DNA from: JBBDSV01 sp040904785
GTDB lineage: Bacteria > Actinomycetota > Nitriliruptoria > Nitriliruptorales > Nitriliruptoraceae
Length of the DNA: 48,125 nucleotides
Direction of reading: 5' to 3'
Assembly: GCA_040904785.1 (NCBI GenBank)
Contig: JBBDSV010000024.1
Span: 1 to 48,125 of the forward strand
The translations under genes and the position numbers were made by a program. The notes beneath the pieces are model-generated. The model worked only from the letters and a program-made list of their open reading frames with translations, was not told the DNA's origin and ran no database searches. This document shows positions 31,111-39,728 of this stretch, piece by piece. Every line of letters starts with the position of its first letter. The stretch's first letter is position 1.

Positions 31111-33225
31111 CTACGTCGCACGTGGCACCCATCGCGCGAGAAAGTCACGTTGTGCCTCCAAGAGCCGTGCGGTAACCGTCTCCTGCGTGGTGAAGTGTGA
31201 TTCCCCCGTGAGCGGCAGAAATTCGTGCGGCCATCCGGCTTCCAGCAATGCACGCGAAAGCTTGAGCGCATGCGCGACGACGACGTTGTCGTCGGCGAAC
31301 CCATGGATGATCTGCATCGCGGGTGGCTGTATCCCCACCGGGCACGTCATCGGCTCCGGGCCAACGACATTCGAGCGGTTGTACGAAGCGGCGTTGGCTG
31401 CGGGATCGCCGAGATACCGCTCCGTGTAGTGGGTGTCGTACCACCGCCAGTCGACCACCGGTGCGCCCACGATCGCCGCACGGATTCGATCTGGTGCCCG
31501 CGTCGCGGCGAGCGCAGCGAGGTATCCGCCGAATGACCACCCACGAATTGCGACCCGCGCGAGGTCGAGGCGAGGTTCGTCCAGTGCAAGCGCGTCGAGA
31601 GCAGCGAGCTGGTCGTCGAGCACGATCGAGAAGTCGCCGTCGATGGCGCGCTCGAACGACAGACCCCGTCCGGGTGTCCCACGCCCATCAATGACGACGA
31701 CGGCGTATCCCTGGTCCGCAAACCACTGTGACGTCGTGTATGCGCGGGCGGTGGCGACAACGCGTTGTGCATGCGGACCGCCGTAGGGATCGAGCAGCAC
31801 GGGCAGTGGATCGGTACCACCGTCGTCGGGTAGGACGACTGCGGCCGCTAGGCGCCGCTCGGTGACAACCATCCGCCGGACGCTGACATCGATGACAGGC
31901 GCTTCGTCGCAGGTACGCACCGGGACAGAACGCCGGCCGTCAGACGCGTGGATCGCGACAGCCGGCGTCGCCGGCGTGGCCTGGGAGATCACGGTCCACG
32001 GAGCACACCGCACTGCGGACGCCACACCCTCCCCGTCGCCAGCAATCCGGGTCAACGACCCATCGTCGCGCCACTGCCACACCTCCGTTGTCGCCGGATC
32101 ACGCGACGCGACGAACCAGACCGCATCGTCCTCGACCGCGACAACCGCACGAACCTGCAGACCTGGTGGCGTAGCGAAGTCCCGCGCAACGGCGAGTCGT
32201 CGCGTGTCGCTTGCAGCGTCATCGATCACCGTCACAAGGCTCGTGCCGGCCATCGCCGGCATGCCGGCGACAAGTTCGATCGGTGCAGGGCGATGCTGCT
32301 CGTCGACGATCTGTTGCTGCCCAGTCGCAGGATCCGCCAACATGGTCAGCAGACGACGCTGATCACGCGACTGCACGGTTGCGCACACACGGGGTCGGCC
32401 GTCGACGACAACCCATCCCGCGCGCGCGAGATACGGCAGCTCCGCCCGGTCCCAGGTGACCTCGACGCGTCGGCCGCTGTCGACGTGGAAGGCTGCGAGG
32501 CCGACGTCGGCGTTCGCACCGCCGGCGGCGGGATAGCGCAGCGCGCGGGGTGGCATCCCCGGCATCGCCGGGTCGGCAAGCCACCAGGTCGCAATCGGTC
32601 GTTCGTCGACACGGGTCGCAAGCAACCATTGTGAGTCCGGGGACCACCAGTGGCCTCTGCCGCGTCCCATCTCCTCGGCCGCGATGAACTCGGCCACACC
32701 CCACCGGACCTCGGGTTCGGCCGCAACCAGCCGCCGTTCACCGTCGCCGAGTCCAACCGTCCACAGCTCGTCGTCACGGACGAAGGCGATATCGCCGCCC
32801 TCAGGGCGGATCCGGGGATCGAAGCCGCCGTCGCCGCCCGCGATGCAGCGCGGGACCCCGTCGCCGGATTCGTACCGGTAGAGGCTGCCTCCGAATGCGA
32901 AGACCAGCTGGGATCCGTCGGCACTCACGTCGTAGCCGGTGATGCCCGTGGCAAGTTCGCGGGCACGTTCCCGACGAGACATCTCTGCAGCACTACCGGG
33001 ATCATCCGAGTCTGCCAACGTGCGCGGATCGACAAGGCAGCGTTCCTCGCCACTGACGACGTCGAGCTCCCACAGGCACAACACGGGGTCGCGGCCGTGT
33101 CGGCTCCGCAGGAACCGCAGAACTCCGCCTTCGGCCGTCGTCGACCATCCTCGGGGAATGCCCAGGGCGAACCGCCGCGTCGCGGCAGCCTGCGCGGCGA
33201 ACGGGTCGATCGTCGCACTACTCAT
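31111..33225 (-). CDS. S9 family (dipeptidyl-peptidase IV-like) serine peptidase
   Basis: This 704-residue protein has an N-terminal beta-propeller (about 45-440; includes EVRWGVAEFIAAEEMGRGRGHWWSPDSQWL, with the double-Glu S1 motif of DPP-IV) and a C-terminal alpha/beta-hydrolase (about 450-704). The triad is visible: Ser in RGWSFGGYLAA, Asp in HGFADDNVVV, His in GESHFTT. It should cleave dipeptides, often after proline, from peptides. No signal peptide is seen, so it is probably cytosolic and used in peptide turnover. Its start overlaps the EEP-like gene stop (ATGA), making it last in a four-gene operon. Confidence 0.9.
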   Translation of the reverse strand: MSSATIDPFAAQAAATRRFALGIPRGWSTTAEGGVLRFLRSRHGRDPVLCLWELDVVSGEERCLVDPRTLADSDDPGSAAEMSRRERARELATGITGYDVSADGSQLVFAFGGSLYRYESGDGVPRCIAGGDGGFDPRIRPEGGDIAFVRDDELWTVGLGDGERRLVAAEPEVRWGVAEFIAAEEMGRGRGHWWSPDSQWLLATRVDERPIATWWLADPAMPGMPPRALRYPAAGGANADVGLAAFHVDSGRRVEVTWDRAELPYLARAGWVVVDGRPRVCATVQSRDQRRLLTMLADPATGQQQIVDEQHRPAPIELVAGMPAMAGTSLVTVIDDAASDTRRLAVARDFATPPGLQVRAVVAVEDDAVWFVASRDPATTEVWQWRDDGSLTRIAGDGEGVASAVRCAPWTVISQATPATPAVAIHASDGRRSVPVRTCDEAPVIDVSVRRMVVTERRLAAAVVLPDDGGTDPLPVLLDPYGGPHAQRVVATARAYTTSQWFADQGYAVVVIDGRGTPGRGLSFERAIDGDFSIVLDDQLAALDALALDEPRLDLARVAIRGWSFGGYLAALAATRAPDRIRAAIVGAPVVDWRWYDTHYTERYLGDPAANAASYNRSNVVGPEPMTCPVGIQPPAMQIIHGFADDNVVVAHALKLSRALLEAGWPHEFLPLTGESHFTTQETVTARLLEAQRDFLARWVPRAT

Positions 33226-33908
33226 GTGGGCATGTCGGCCGACACGCGGCTGGTGCGGATCTCGGCGACGACCGGTCGGTGGCGCGCCGCGAGATCAACC
33301 GTGACCCCTTCGGGGACCGTGCACCGCGCGACTTCGAGCCGGCGGTCGACGAAAATGACGTCACGACGAGCGATCGGGTCGACCGATGGATACGTGTCGC
33401 CGACACCGACACCAGCAATCGCGAACGCGTCCTGATACGCCTCGGTGAACCGCGCACCGACGGTTGACGTGATGGACTCATTGAGTGCGACACCCAACAC
33501 GGACGGCGGTTCGACGCCGGAGACTGCCTGACGAAGCCGGTCGAAATCGGCCGCCCGTGATTCCGGTCGCAGACCGAAGGCAACGGCGAGCACCGAGACA
33601 TTGACGCCGCCGGAACTGACGATGGCGTGCGACGCAACGCGCCACGACACCTTGCGATCCGCAGTCAGCGCGATGCGTTCGACGGAACGCACGAGGACGT
33701 CCGGTCGGACGAACAGTGCCGTCGCACCGTCACCACGGCCACCGCGCACGGCGACGCCGTATTCGGTGGCTCGGCGCAACGCACGCACGGAGCGGGGCGT
33801 CGGGGCTCCGATCACGGAAACGACATCGGGCGCAATATCGCCGAGCACCCGCGCGACGGCATCAGGATCCATGCCGCCGGTGACGTTGTAGACCACGAAA
33901 CGGATCAT
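33222..33908 (-). CDS. Degenerate endonuclease/exonuclease/phosphatase (EEP) fold protein
   Basis: This 228-residue protein has the EEP outline, MIRFVVYNVTGG at the start and RHRPVVAEIR at the end. Key catalytic positions are changed. Where the fold normally has a QE metal ligand after APDVV it has SVIGAP. The GDFN segment reads GVALNES. The terminal SDH reads ARH, so the general-base-pair Asp is missing. It is therefore probably not an active nuclease or phosphatase and may bind or scaffold. It is bracketed by 4-nt overlaps with the ROK kinase and the S9 peptidase. Family assignment is by pattern only. Confidence 0.6.
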   Translation of the reverse strand: MIRFVVYNVTGGMDPDAVARVLGDIAPDVVSVIGAPTPRSVRALRRATEYGVAVRGGRGDGATALFVRPDVLVRSVERIALTADRKVSWRVASHAIVSSGGVNVSVLAVAFGLRPESRAADFDRLRQAVSGVEPPSVLGVALNESITSTVGARFTEAYQDAFAIAGVGVGDTYPSVDPIARRDVIFVDRRLEVARCTVPEGVTVDLAARHRPVVAEIRTSRVSADMPT

Positions 33909-34858
33909 GCCTCGGCCGCCAACGTGCGAACGTGCTCGTGAACGAGCAGCGCCGCGCCAACGGTTCCGGCTCGATCACCGAGTGCCGCGGCGCGAACTTC
34001 TGGCAGACGACGACAGCCGGACGCGAATGCCTCGGCGGCAATCGCGTCGCGCACGACGGGAATGAACCAGCTCGCAAGCAATGAACCGGCTCCCCCGCCG
34101 AGAACAATCGCGCCCGGATCGAGCGCCGAGACCACCTCAGCCAGCATCGCACCGAGGGCACGACCAGCATCGTCGACGACCTCACGGGCGAGAACATCCC
34201 CTCGTGCTGCCGCGCCGACCAGGGCTGCCACGTCTCGCTCGACACGCGGAAGGTCGGCGAGTTCGGACGCCTCTCCCGCGTCCAGTCGTTCCTCGAGTTG
34301 CGCCAGCACCGCGGGGCCGGATGCGTGTGCTTCAACACATCCCGTTGCGCCGCACGGGCATCGGCGAGTGCTCGACGGCACACGCAGGTGCCCAAGTTCT
34401 GCCGCAAATCCCTGTGTCCCCTGAACGATGTTCCCGGCGACCAGCAGCCCGCCGCCGACACCCGTGCCGATCGTCACCATCACGACATCGTCAGCGCCAC
34501 GCGCCGCACCCATGCGGCATTCCGCGAGTGCCGCCGCGGCCGCGTCGTTGACGACGACAACTGTCCGCGCGGTCCGCGCCTCGAGAATTCCGCCGAGCGG
34601 CAGATCGCCGACACCCAGGTTCGGCCCGTAGACGATCCGACCCGAGCGGTCGACGATGCCCGCGACACCGACGCCGACGGGCAGGTAGTCGCGATCTGCC
34701 GCATGGATGCCCGCAAGCACGCGGTCGACGACCGCGTCCCCGTCGCCGACCGGCGTCGCTTCGCGCGCGACCGTGGCAACGGTGCCGTCGTCGTGGACGA
34801 CGTCGACACGGAAATTGGTTGCGCCGATGTCGATACCGATGGCGAGATCTGTCGTCAT
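33905..34858 (-). CDS. ROK-family sugar kinase (glucokinase-like)
   Basis: This 317-residue kinase begins MTTDLAIGIDIGATNFRVDVV (phosphate-1 loop). VVVNDAAAAALAE contains the catalytic Asp. VMVTIGTGVGGGLLV and GFAAELGHLRV precede the zinc motif CPCGATGCVE that defines ROK kinases, and IVLGGGAG ends the adenosine motif. No DNA-binding domain, so it is a kinase, not a NagC/XylR-type regulator. Glucose is the likeliest substrate, but N-acetylhexosamines are possible. ATGA overlaps exist at both ends. Confidence 0.9.
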   Translation of the reverse strand: MTTDLAIGIDIGATNFRVDVVHDDGTVATVAREATPVGDGDAVVDRVLAGIHAADRDYLPVGVGVAGIVDRSGRIVYGPNLGVGDLPLGGILEARTARTVVVVNDAAAAALAECRMGAARGADDVVMVTIGTGVGGGLLVAGNIVQGTQGFAAELGHLRVPSSTRRCPCGATGCVEAHASGPAVLAQLEERLDAGEASELADLPRVERDVAALVGAAARGDVLAREVVDDAGRALGAMLAEVVSALDPGAIVLGGGAGSLLASWFIPVVRDAIAAEAFASGCRRLPEVRAAALGDRAGTVGAALLVHEHVRTLAAEA

Positions 34859-35592
34859 CCGAGCATCCACCCCCAGAAAAGTGCGCCACGAGGAACGACG
34901 AGTATCGCCAACGTCACGGTGATGACGAGCGCGAGCAGCCCGCGGGGCCCCACGAGTTCGGATTCTCCTCGCCGGAGCGCCGCCACATCGACCGCGCTGA
35001 TGACCCCGAGGATGACGACGCCAGCGAGCACTGCCCACACCGCCCGCTGCGTTGCGGCGGCGTAGTCGCCGAGCCAGATCGCTCCCGACGTCATCCATGC
35101 CACGAAGACGATCATGCGCGTCAGTCCCGTACCGAACCGGCGCAGCACCATGTGGCCGCTGCCGGGAACGAGGACGCTGGCCACCACCAGCCACATCCGG
35201 GAAGGCCCATCCAGTGGGGCAATGCGACGTGGCGACAACGGAGCGGCGTCGACGTGGTCGCCTGGCGCTGCCTCATCGACGCCGGCAACGGGTTCATCGA
35301 CATCCGCAAGCAGTGGCGCGGCGACGGCGATGGCACCGCCTGTCGGGGCATCTGCGGCGTCATCGCGGTCCGGCGTTCCAGCGGCACCGTCGACGCCATC
35401 TGCGAACGACGGCGATTTCACCCGGTGGAATCGTCGCCTGGGTGTACCGCACGCATCACAAAGATCGTGATCGAACCGCTGCCAATGGCTGCAGGCGCGG
35501 CAGCACCATTCAACGGTGGTCCCGACGACACGGATGTGACGTTCGGCACCCGCCACGTCGGTCTCTGCCGTCGATTCGTCGGTCTCGGTCAT
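34855..35592 (-). CDS. Zinc-finger membrane protein
   Basis: This protein of about 245 residues begins with a soluble region containing a four-Cys finger (CRACSHWQRFDHDLCDACG, about 31-49). An Asp/Ala-rich linker follows, and then about four hydrophobic segments (MWLVVASVLVPGSGHMVL, MIVFVAWMTSGAIWLG, AVWAVLAGVVILGVISAVDVAAL, LLALVITVTLAILVV). The VPGSGHMVLRRFGTG stretch resembles TM2-type small membrane modules. Function unknown. ATG 35592 is chosen; GTG 35625 is an alternative. It is the first gene of the four-gene operon, divergent from the large EEP membrane protein. Confidence 0.65.
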   Translation of the reverse strand: MTETDESTAETDVAGAERHIRVVGTTVEWCCRACSHWQRFDHDLCDACGTPRRRFHRVKSPSFADGVDGAAGTPDRDDAADAPTGGAIAVAAPLLADVDEPVAGVDEAAPGDHVDAAPLSPRRIAPLDGPSRMWLVVASVLVPGSGHMVLRRFGTGLTRMIVFVAWMTSGAIWLGDYAAATQRAVWAVLAGVVILGVISAVDVAALRRGESELVGPRGLLALVITVTLAILVVPRGALFWGWMLG

Positions 35593-35768
35593 CCGCGCTT
35601 CGCGCCTCCACACTCCGTCGGACACATCCGCGAAGCGGTCATGCGACCATCAGTCAGATCGGTACCCCGCACCGTAGCGGCGTCGCCGTCGCTTTCGGGG
35701 CGAGTTCACCGGAACGTCCCCTCTACACCGCGATACTAGGATCACCCAACTGCGAGGCGGAGGGCGAG

Positions 35769-37688
35769 GTGCAACCCGACACGGCCCGCGACGACTGGCT
35801 CGTGCCGGCACTCGCCCTATGCACCCTCGTGCTTTGGGACACGATCCGCGTCTGGATCCCTTCGCTGCTGTTCATCGCCGGAGACGCCGGTTCAACCTCG
35901 GCGACCACGTTCGGCGCCATTGCGCTGACGACGGTCGCGTTGCCCGTAGGCATTGCCGCGCTGCTCGGCCGTCACATCGTGCGGGCCGGCTGGTTCGCGG
36001 GCGTCGTCGGCCTGCTGACTGCTCGCCTGGGTCTCCAGCTGATCGAAGGCGGGCAGGCGCAGCTTGTCCTCGCAACCCTCGGTGTCGTCGCGGGTGGCGT
36101 CGCCGTCGCGGCGGCCGCTTCCGGCGCGAGATCAGGCTGGCGCGCCCGGTTCGGCGTGCTGCTCGGGGTCGCCGCGTCGTCCACCGTGCACGTCGCACTC
36201 GGTGGCGTCGACCTCGCATGGCGCGACGACCTCGTTGCGGCGGCGGCGACGCTCGTCATCACCGCGGCAGCCGCGTCCGCAGCCCGCCGCGCAGCGGTGC
36301 AGCTGCAGGCTGAACATGCCACGCCGTCCGCAACCGGTTCAGCGCTCGCCTGGTGGAGCCTCGGGCCCGCGCTCCTGTTGATCGGTGTCCAGCTCGCCCC
36401 TCCCGGACGCATCGCGACAGCGACCGGATGGCCGGACGCGCTCGTCGCCGTCGTCGCGGTGCTGTTGTTCGGGCTGCTGGTTGGCGCGTACGCCTCTGCG
36501 CGTCGATTCGCACCGCGAACCTCGGCGACAGCGAGCGCACTCGCACTCACGGTGGGGGTCTTGGGCGCATTGCGGGCTGATGCGCCCGTGACACTCGTCG
36601 GGCAGCTGTTCCTCGCCGCTGGCGTCGGCGGTGCGCTGGGATCCATGGCGACGATGAATACGACCTCCGCCCGACGCAAGGCGGTCGGTAGCGCCGGTGG
36701 CCACGTCGTGTTCATCCTGTTGGGATTCGCGCACTATGCGCCGTACGACATGCCGATGTGGTACTCGCCTCGCGTCGTGCTGCTCGTTGCCGCTGCCCTG
36801 TTGCTGGCGGCGACACTCGTACTCACCCGCCCAACGAACGTGTTCGTGACGCGCGAACGCCCCATCGCGCGCCGCGTCGTCATCATCGCTGCCGCCTGCA
36901 GCATCACGGCGATCCTTGTCGCGACGGTCAGTCCGTCCGTGGATGGTGACGCGGAGCGGACGCCACCCGATGGAACGCTGCGCGTCGCCGTCATCAACAT
37001 CCGCATGGGGTTCGATCTCGCGGGCAGGCTCGGCGTGGACCAACTCGCCGACGAATTGGCGGCGCTCGCCCCCGACCTCGTCGTGCTCAACGAGGTCGAC
37101 CGCGGCTGGCTGACCACCGGCAGCAGAGACACGCTGCGCATCGTGCAACGTGCACTCGGCCACGACGCGATCTTCGCACCCGCCGCCGATGACGTGTGGG
37201 GCAACGCACTGCTCACGCGCTACCCGTGGGAGGAGGTCGACCGATCGCGCCTCCCACAGGGACGCGACGCCATGCCGCGCGGCCAATTCTCCGTGCTGCT
37301 GACGACCGAACTGGGGAGAGTGGCGGTCATCGGCACACACCTGTCACACGTTGACGACCGTGGCGACACCCGGGTGCCACAAGCCCGGGCGGTCGCCGCC
37401 ACCGTCGCGCGGTACGCAGGCAGGGGCATTCCCACGATCGTCGCCGGCGACTTCAACGCCCCGCCCGGGTCGGTCGAGCTCAACGCATTCGGAGACTTCG
37501 TCGTCAACACCTTCGACACGGGACACCCGACGTGGCCGTCCGATGACCCCGAAGTGCAGATCGACCACGTGCTCGTGTCGCCATCCTTTGCCGTGCAGTC
37601 GGCGTCACACTTCGGTGGGGAGTTCTCTGACCACATCGGTCTCGTCGTCGACCTCACACTCGACGCGAGCGCGCAATCACCTCGGTGA
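35769..37688 (+). CDS. Polytopic membrane protein with C-terminal endonuclease/exonuclease/phosphatase domain
   Basis: This 639-residue protein has about ten to twelve hydrophobic segments in residues 1-390, then an extracytoplasmic or cytoplasmic EEP domain (about 395-637). Catalytic features are complete: AVINIRMG, VVLNEVDRGW (metal Glu), GTHLSHV (His), GDFNAPPGS, IDHVLVS and FSDHIGLVV. It probably hydrolyses a phosphodiester, perhaps a lipid or nucleic acid; the substrate is unknown. GTG 35769 has GGAGG five bases upstream, and the frame further upstream is unconserved. Its 3' end overlaps pimB by 35 bp on the opposite strand. Confidence 0.82.
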   Translation: MQPDTARDDWLVPALALCTLVLWDTIRVWIPSLLFIAGDAGSTSATTFGAIALTTVALPVGIAALLGRHIVRAGWFAGVVGLLTARLGLQLIEGGQAQLVLATLGVVAGGVAVAAAASGARSGWRARFGVLLGVAASSTVHVALGGVDLAWRDDLVAAAATLVITAAAASAARRAAVQLQAEHATPSATGSALAWWSLGPALLLIGVQLAPPGRIATATGWPDALVAVVAVLLFGLLVGAYASARRFAPRTSATASALALTVGVLGALRADAPVTLVGQLFLAAGVGGALGSMATMNTTSARRKAVGSAGGHVVFILLGFAHYAPYDMPMWYSPRVVLLVAAALLLAATLVLTRPTNVFVTRERPIARRVVIIAAACSITAILVATVSPSVDGDAERTPPDGTLRVAVINIRMGFDLAGRLGVDQLADELAALAPDLVVLNEVDRGWLTTGSRDTLRIVQRALGHDAIFAPAADDVWGNALLTRYPWEEVDRSRLPQGRDAMPRGQFSVLLTTELGRVAVIGTHLSHVDDRGDTRVPQARAVAATVARYAGRGIPTIVAGDFNAPPGSVELNAFGDFVVNTFDTGHPTWPSDDPEVQIDHVLVSPSFAVQSASHFGGEFSDHIGLVVDLTLDASAQSPR

Positions 37689-38793
37689 GCACGGTACGGA
37701 AGCGTTCGGCGATCACCGGCCAGCTCCAGTGATCGACCACCCAACGCCGTGCGGCAGGAGCAGCCAGACGGCGACGCTCGGGCGCACCGAGCCAGTCGTC
37801 GATGGCGGCGACGATCGCCGTTGGATCACCGCCGTCGATCACCGTCCCGGTCGTCGGCGATCCGACTGCTTCAGCAGCACCACCCGACGCACCGACGATC
37901 ACGGGAACCCCGACAGCCTGGGCCTCAAGCGTGACGATGCCGAGCCCTTCGACGTCAAGTCCCGACCACCGGGTTCGACAGGGAAGGGCAAATACATCAA
38001 GTGCCGCATACCACTTCGGCAACTCGTCACCCGCGACTCGACCAGCGAAGATGACGCCCTGGGATCGATCACGTGCCGCAGGATGACGACGCAGGCGACG
38101 CTCCAGCGGGCCTTCGCCGACCAGGACGAGGTGTGCCCGCGGGTGGCGGGCCCGGATCCGGGGCCAGGCGTCGAGCAGCCGGTCCTGGCCCTTGCGCGAA
38201 ACGAGTCGCGAAATGTTGCCGACGACGAGGTCGTCGGAGGCGATTCCCAAGCGCGCCCGGATAGCCGCACGCGCCGTAGGATCGGGCTGGAAGCGCTCGA
38301 CATCGACGCCCGGCGCGACACGCGACAACGGCGTCGCAGCCGATGCCCGGCGAACGTGCGACTCGGTGAAGTCACTGATGGTCGTTGCGAGATCGAGGCC
38401 GGCGATCGCGCGTCGGACGAGCGCTCCCATGCCGCACGTCACCAGACCTGCCTCGAGGCCATGTGTCAGGCCGACGACCGGAATCCCGGCCTCGCCGCGC
38501 AGTCGTGGTGCAAGCAGCCCGAGCGGCCACGCCGCACCGAACAGGATGACCTCGGCACGGTGTGATCGCGCGCGTTCGACGATCTCACGCCGCAGCGCCG
38601 GAGTCGGGTGCACCATGCCGCGCCACCGGTGGACATCGGCGACCTGAGCGTCGTCCCACGACGCCGCCTCACGATACGCGGGTCCGATGACCGCAGCCTC
38701 GGCAGGATCGACGCGGGCGACGAGCTCGCCGACGAACCGCTCGATGCCACCGGCGCGTGGCGGCAGATCGTTGGTGACCCATAGAACCCGCAT
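37654..38793 (-). CDS. pimB: GT4 glycosyltransferase, PimB'-like mannosyltransferase
   Basis: This 379-residue GT-B enzyme starts VLWVTNDLPPRAGGIERFVGELV, with FGAAWPLGLLAPRL, VAPGVDVERFQPDP, SRLVSRKGQDRLLDAWP, FALPCRTRWSGLDVEGLGIVTLEA (EX7E) and GASGGAAEAV. These blocks closely resemble M. tuberculosis PimB' (Rv2188c) as I recall it, which adds the second mannose to phosphatidylinositol mannosides at the cytoplasmic membrane face using GDP-mannose. Substrate assignment is by homology only. Its position a few genes from the DnaQ-GIY-YIG fusion and trpD echoes Rv2188c, Rv2191 and Rv2192c. Confidence 0.85.
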   Translation of the reverse strand: MRVLWVTNDLPPRAGGIERFVGELVARVDPAEAAVIGPAYREAASWDDAQVADVHRWRGMVHPTPALRREIVERARSHRAEVILFGAAWPLGLLAPRLRGEAGIPVVGLTHGLEAGLVTCGMGALVRRAIAGLDLATTISDFTESHVRRASAATPLSRVAPGVDVERFQPDPTARAAIRARLGIASDDLVVGNISRLVSRKGQDRLLDAWPRIRARHPRAHLVLVGEGPLERRLRRHPAARDRSQGVIFAGRVAGDELPKWYAALDVFALPCRTRWSGLDVEGLGIVTLEAQAVGVPVIVGASGGAAEAVGSPTTGTVIDGGDPTAIVAAIDDWLGAPERRRLAAPAARRWVVDHWSWPVIAERFRTVLTEVIARSRRV

Positions 38794-38840
38794 GGGAGCC
38801 TCTCATCGTGAAGCTGCGACACGGCAGGTCGCATCGCCAC

Positions 38841-39077
38841 TCAGTCGTCGACGTGTGGCCGGTCCTCGACCGCGATGCTGTCCGACCTACCACACCACCG
38901 ACAGGTCACGGACTCAAGCTCGAAGTCGAGGACTTCCTCTTCGTCGATGCGAGATGCACCCGACAGGTCGAAGTGGTGGTATCGACGAACGCGCGACCGC
39001 TCCACGAGGTCGAAGCGGGTGACGTTGCCGCATCCGGTGCACCGATAGCGCTCGGTCGGGTCGAGTGGTCGAGTCAC
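38841..39077 (-). CDS. Small zinc-ribbon protein
   Basis: This 78-residue protein has two CXXC pairs, CTGC (about 13-16) and CRWC (about 59-62), forming one zinc ribbon. The centre is DLVERSRVRRYHHFDLSG. Acidic C-terminus. It looks like a conserved actinobacterial hypothetical. Function unknown; DNA, RNA or protein binding are all possible. It is on the same strand as pimB and the DUF309 gene. Confidence 0.75.
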   Translation of the reverse strand: MTRPLDPTERYRCTGCGNVTRFDLVERSRVRRYHHFDLSGASRIDEEEVLDFELESVTCRWCGRSDSIAVEDRPHVDD

Positions 39078-39109
39078 GTGACACTCCTCGTGGTTGTGGA
39101 CGGCGGTAG

Positions 39110-39637
39110 TCAGGCGCGGGCGTCCCGCGCAGCGTCGGGCGGCAGGGTTGCGATCGCCTGCGGCAGGTGCACTCCTTCAGGCAAGCGCGGAAATGACGGC
39201 GGGACGACGGACTCGCCGGCATCGATCGCGTCGATTGCGCGTTTGCACACCTGCTTCGCATACGCGACATCGAGTCCGTGCGTGTCGCGCGGCGCACGCG
39301 CCAGCTTGTCCGCGGCGCGGCCGAACAACCGGCGTGCACCCGATGGATTGCCGCGCTGTAGATGAACGGCAGCGACGGCGATCTGGATCACGCCCTGCCA
39401 CATCGGCGCCGCATCCGCGTCTACCGCGTGCCAGACGAGTTCCAGGCACTCGTGCGCCTCGAAGTAGCGCGACTCGTTCCAAAGCCGCTCTCCCAGCTCG
39501 ACGGCATCCGTGACCGTTTCCGGGTCGTGCAGCTCGGTCGTTGCCACACCGGTGATGCCGTACGGCAGCGGTCGACCGGTGCGGTCACGCGGTCTCCGCT
39601 GTTCGGGTCGGCCTTCGGCATTGCGGTCCCGACCCAT
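39110..39637 (-). CDS. DUF309 domain protein
   Basis: This 175-residue protein has the DUF309 core: LWNESRYFEAHECLELVWHAV (about 53-73) with the conserved HE, then WQGVIQIAVAAVHLQRGNPSGARRLFGRA. These helices are typical of the all-alpha DUF309 fold, whose biochemical role is unknown to me. The N-terminus (MGRDRNAEGRPEQRRPRDR) is basic and disordered. ATG 39637 is divergent from mutM, with 91 bp between. Confidence 0.85.
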   Translation of the reverse strand: MGRDRNAEGRPEQRRPRDRTGRPLPYGITGVATTELHDPETVTDAVELGERLWNESRYFEAHECLELVWHAVDADAAPMWQGVIQIAVAAVHLQRGNPSGARRLFGRAADKLARAPRDTHGLDVAYAKQVCKRAIDAIDAGESVVPPSFPRLPEGVHLPQAIATLPPDAARDARA

Positions 39638-39716
39638 CGTGCCCTTCCAGAATCTGCGGACGGCGAGTGGCGATCGTAGTGACCCCGCGACCCGTGCCGA
39701 CGGCGCCGGCTCCGCG

Positions 39717-39722
39717 TAGTCT
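39717..39722 (+). promoter_or_regulatory. -10 box of mutM, leaderless start
   Basis: TAGTCT fits TANNNT and ends six bases before the GTG at 39729. No Shine-Dalgarno fits between, which suggests a leaderless transcript. Confidence 0.5.
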
Positions 39723-39728
39723 GGGTAG

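Noticed and set aside
35052..35768. 239-residue N-terminal extension of the EEP membrane protein
   Set aside because: It is antisense to the zinc-finger membrane protein, rich in Arg and without hydrophobic segments. GTG 35769 has GGAGG five bases upstream.
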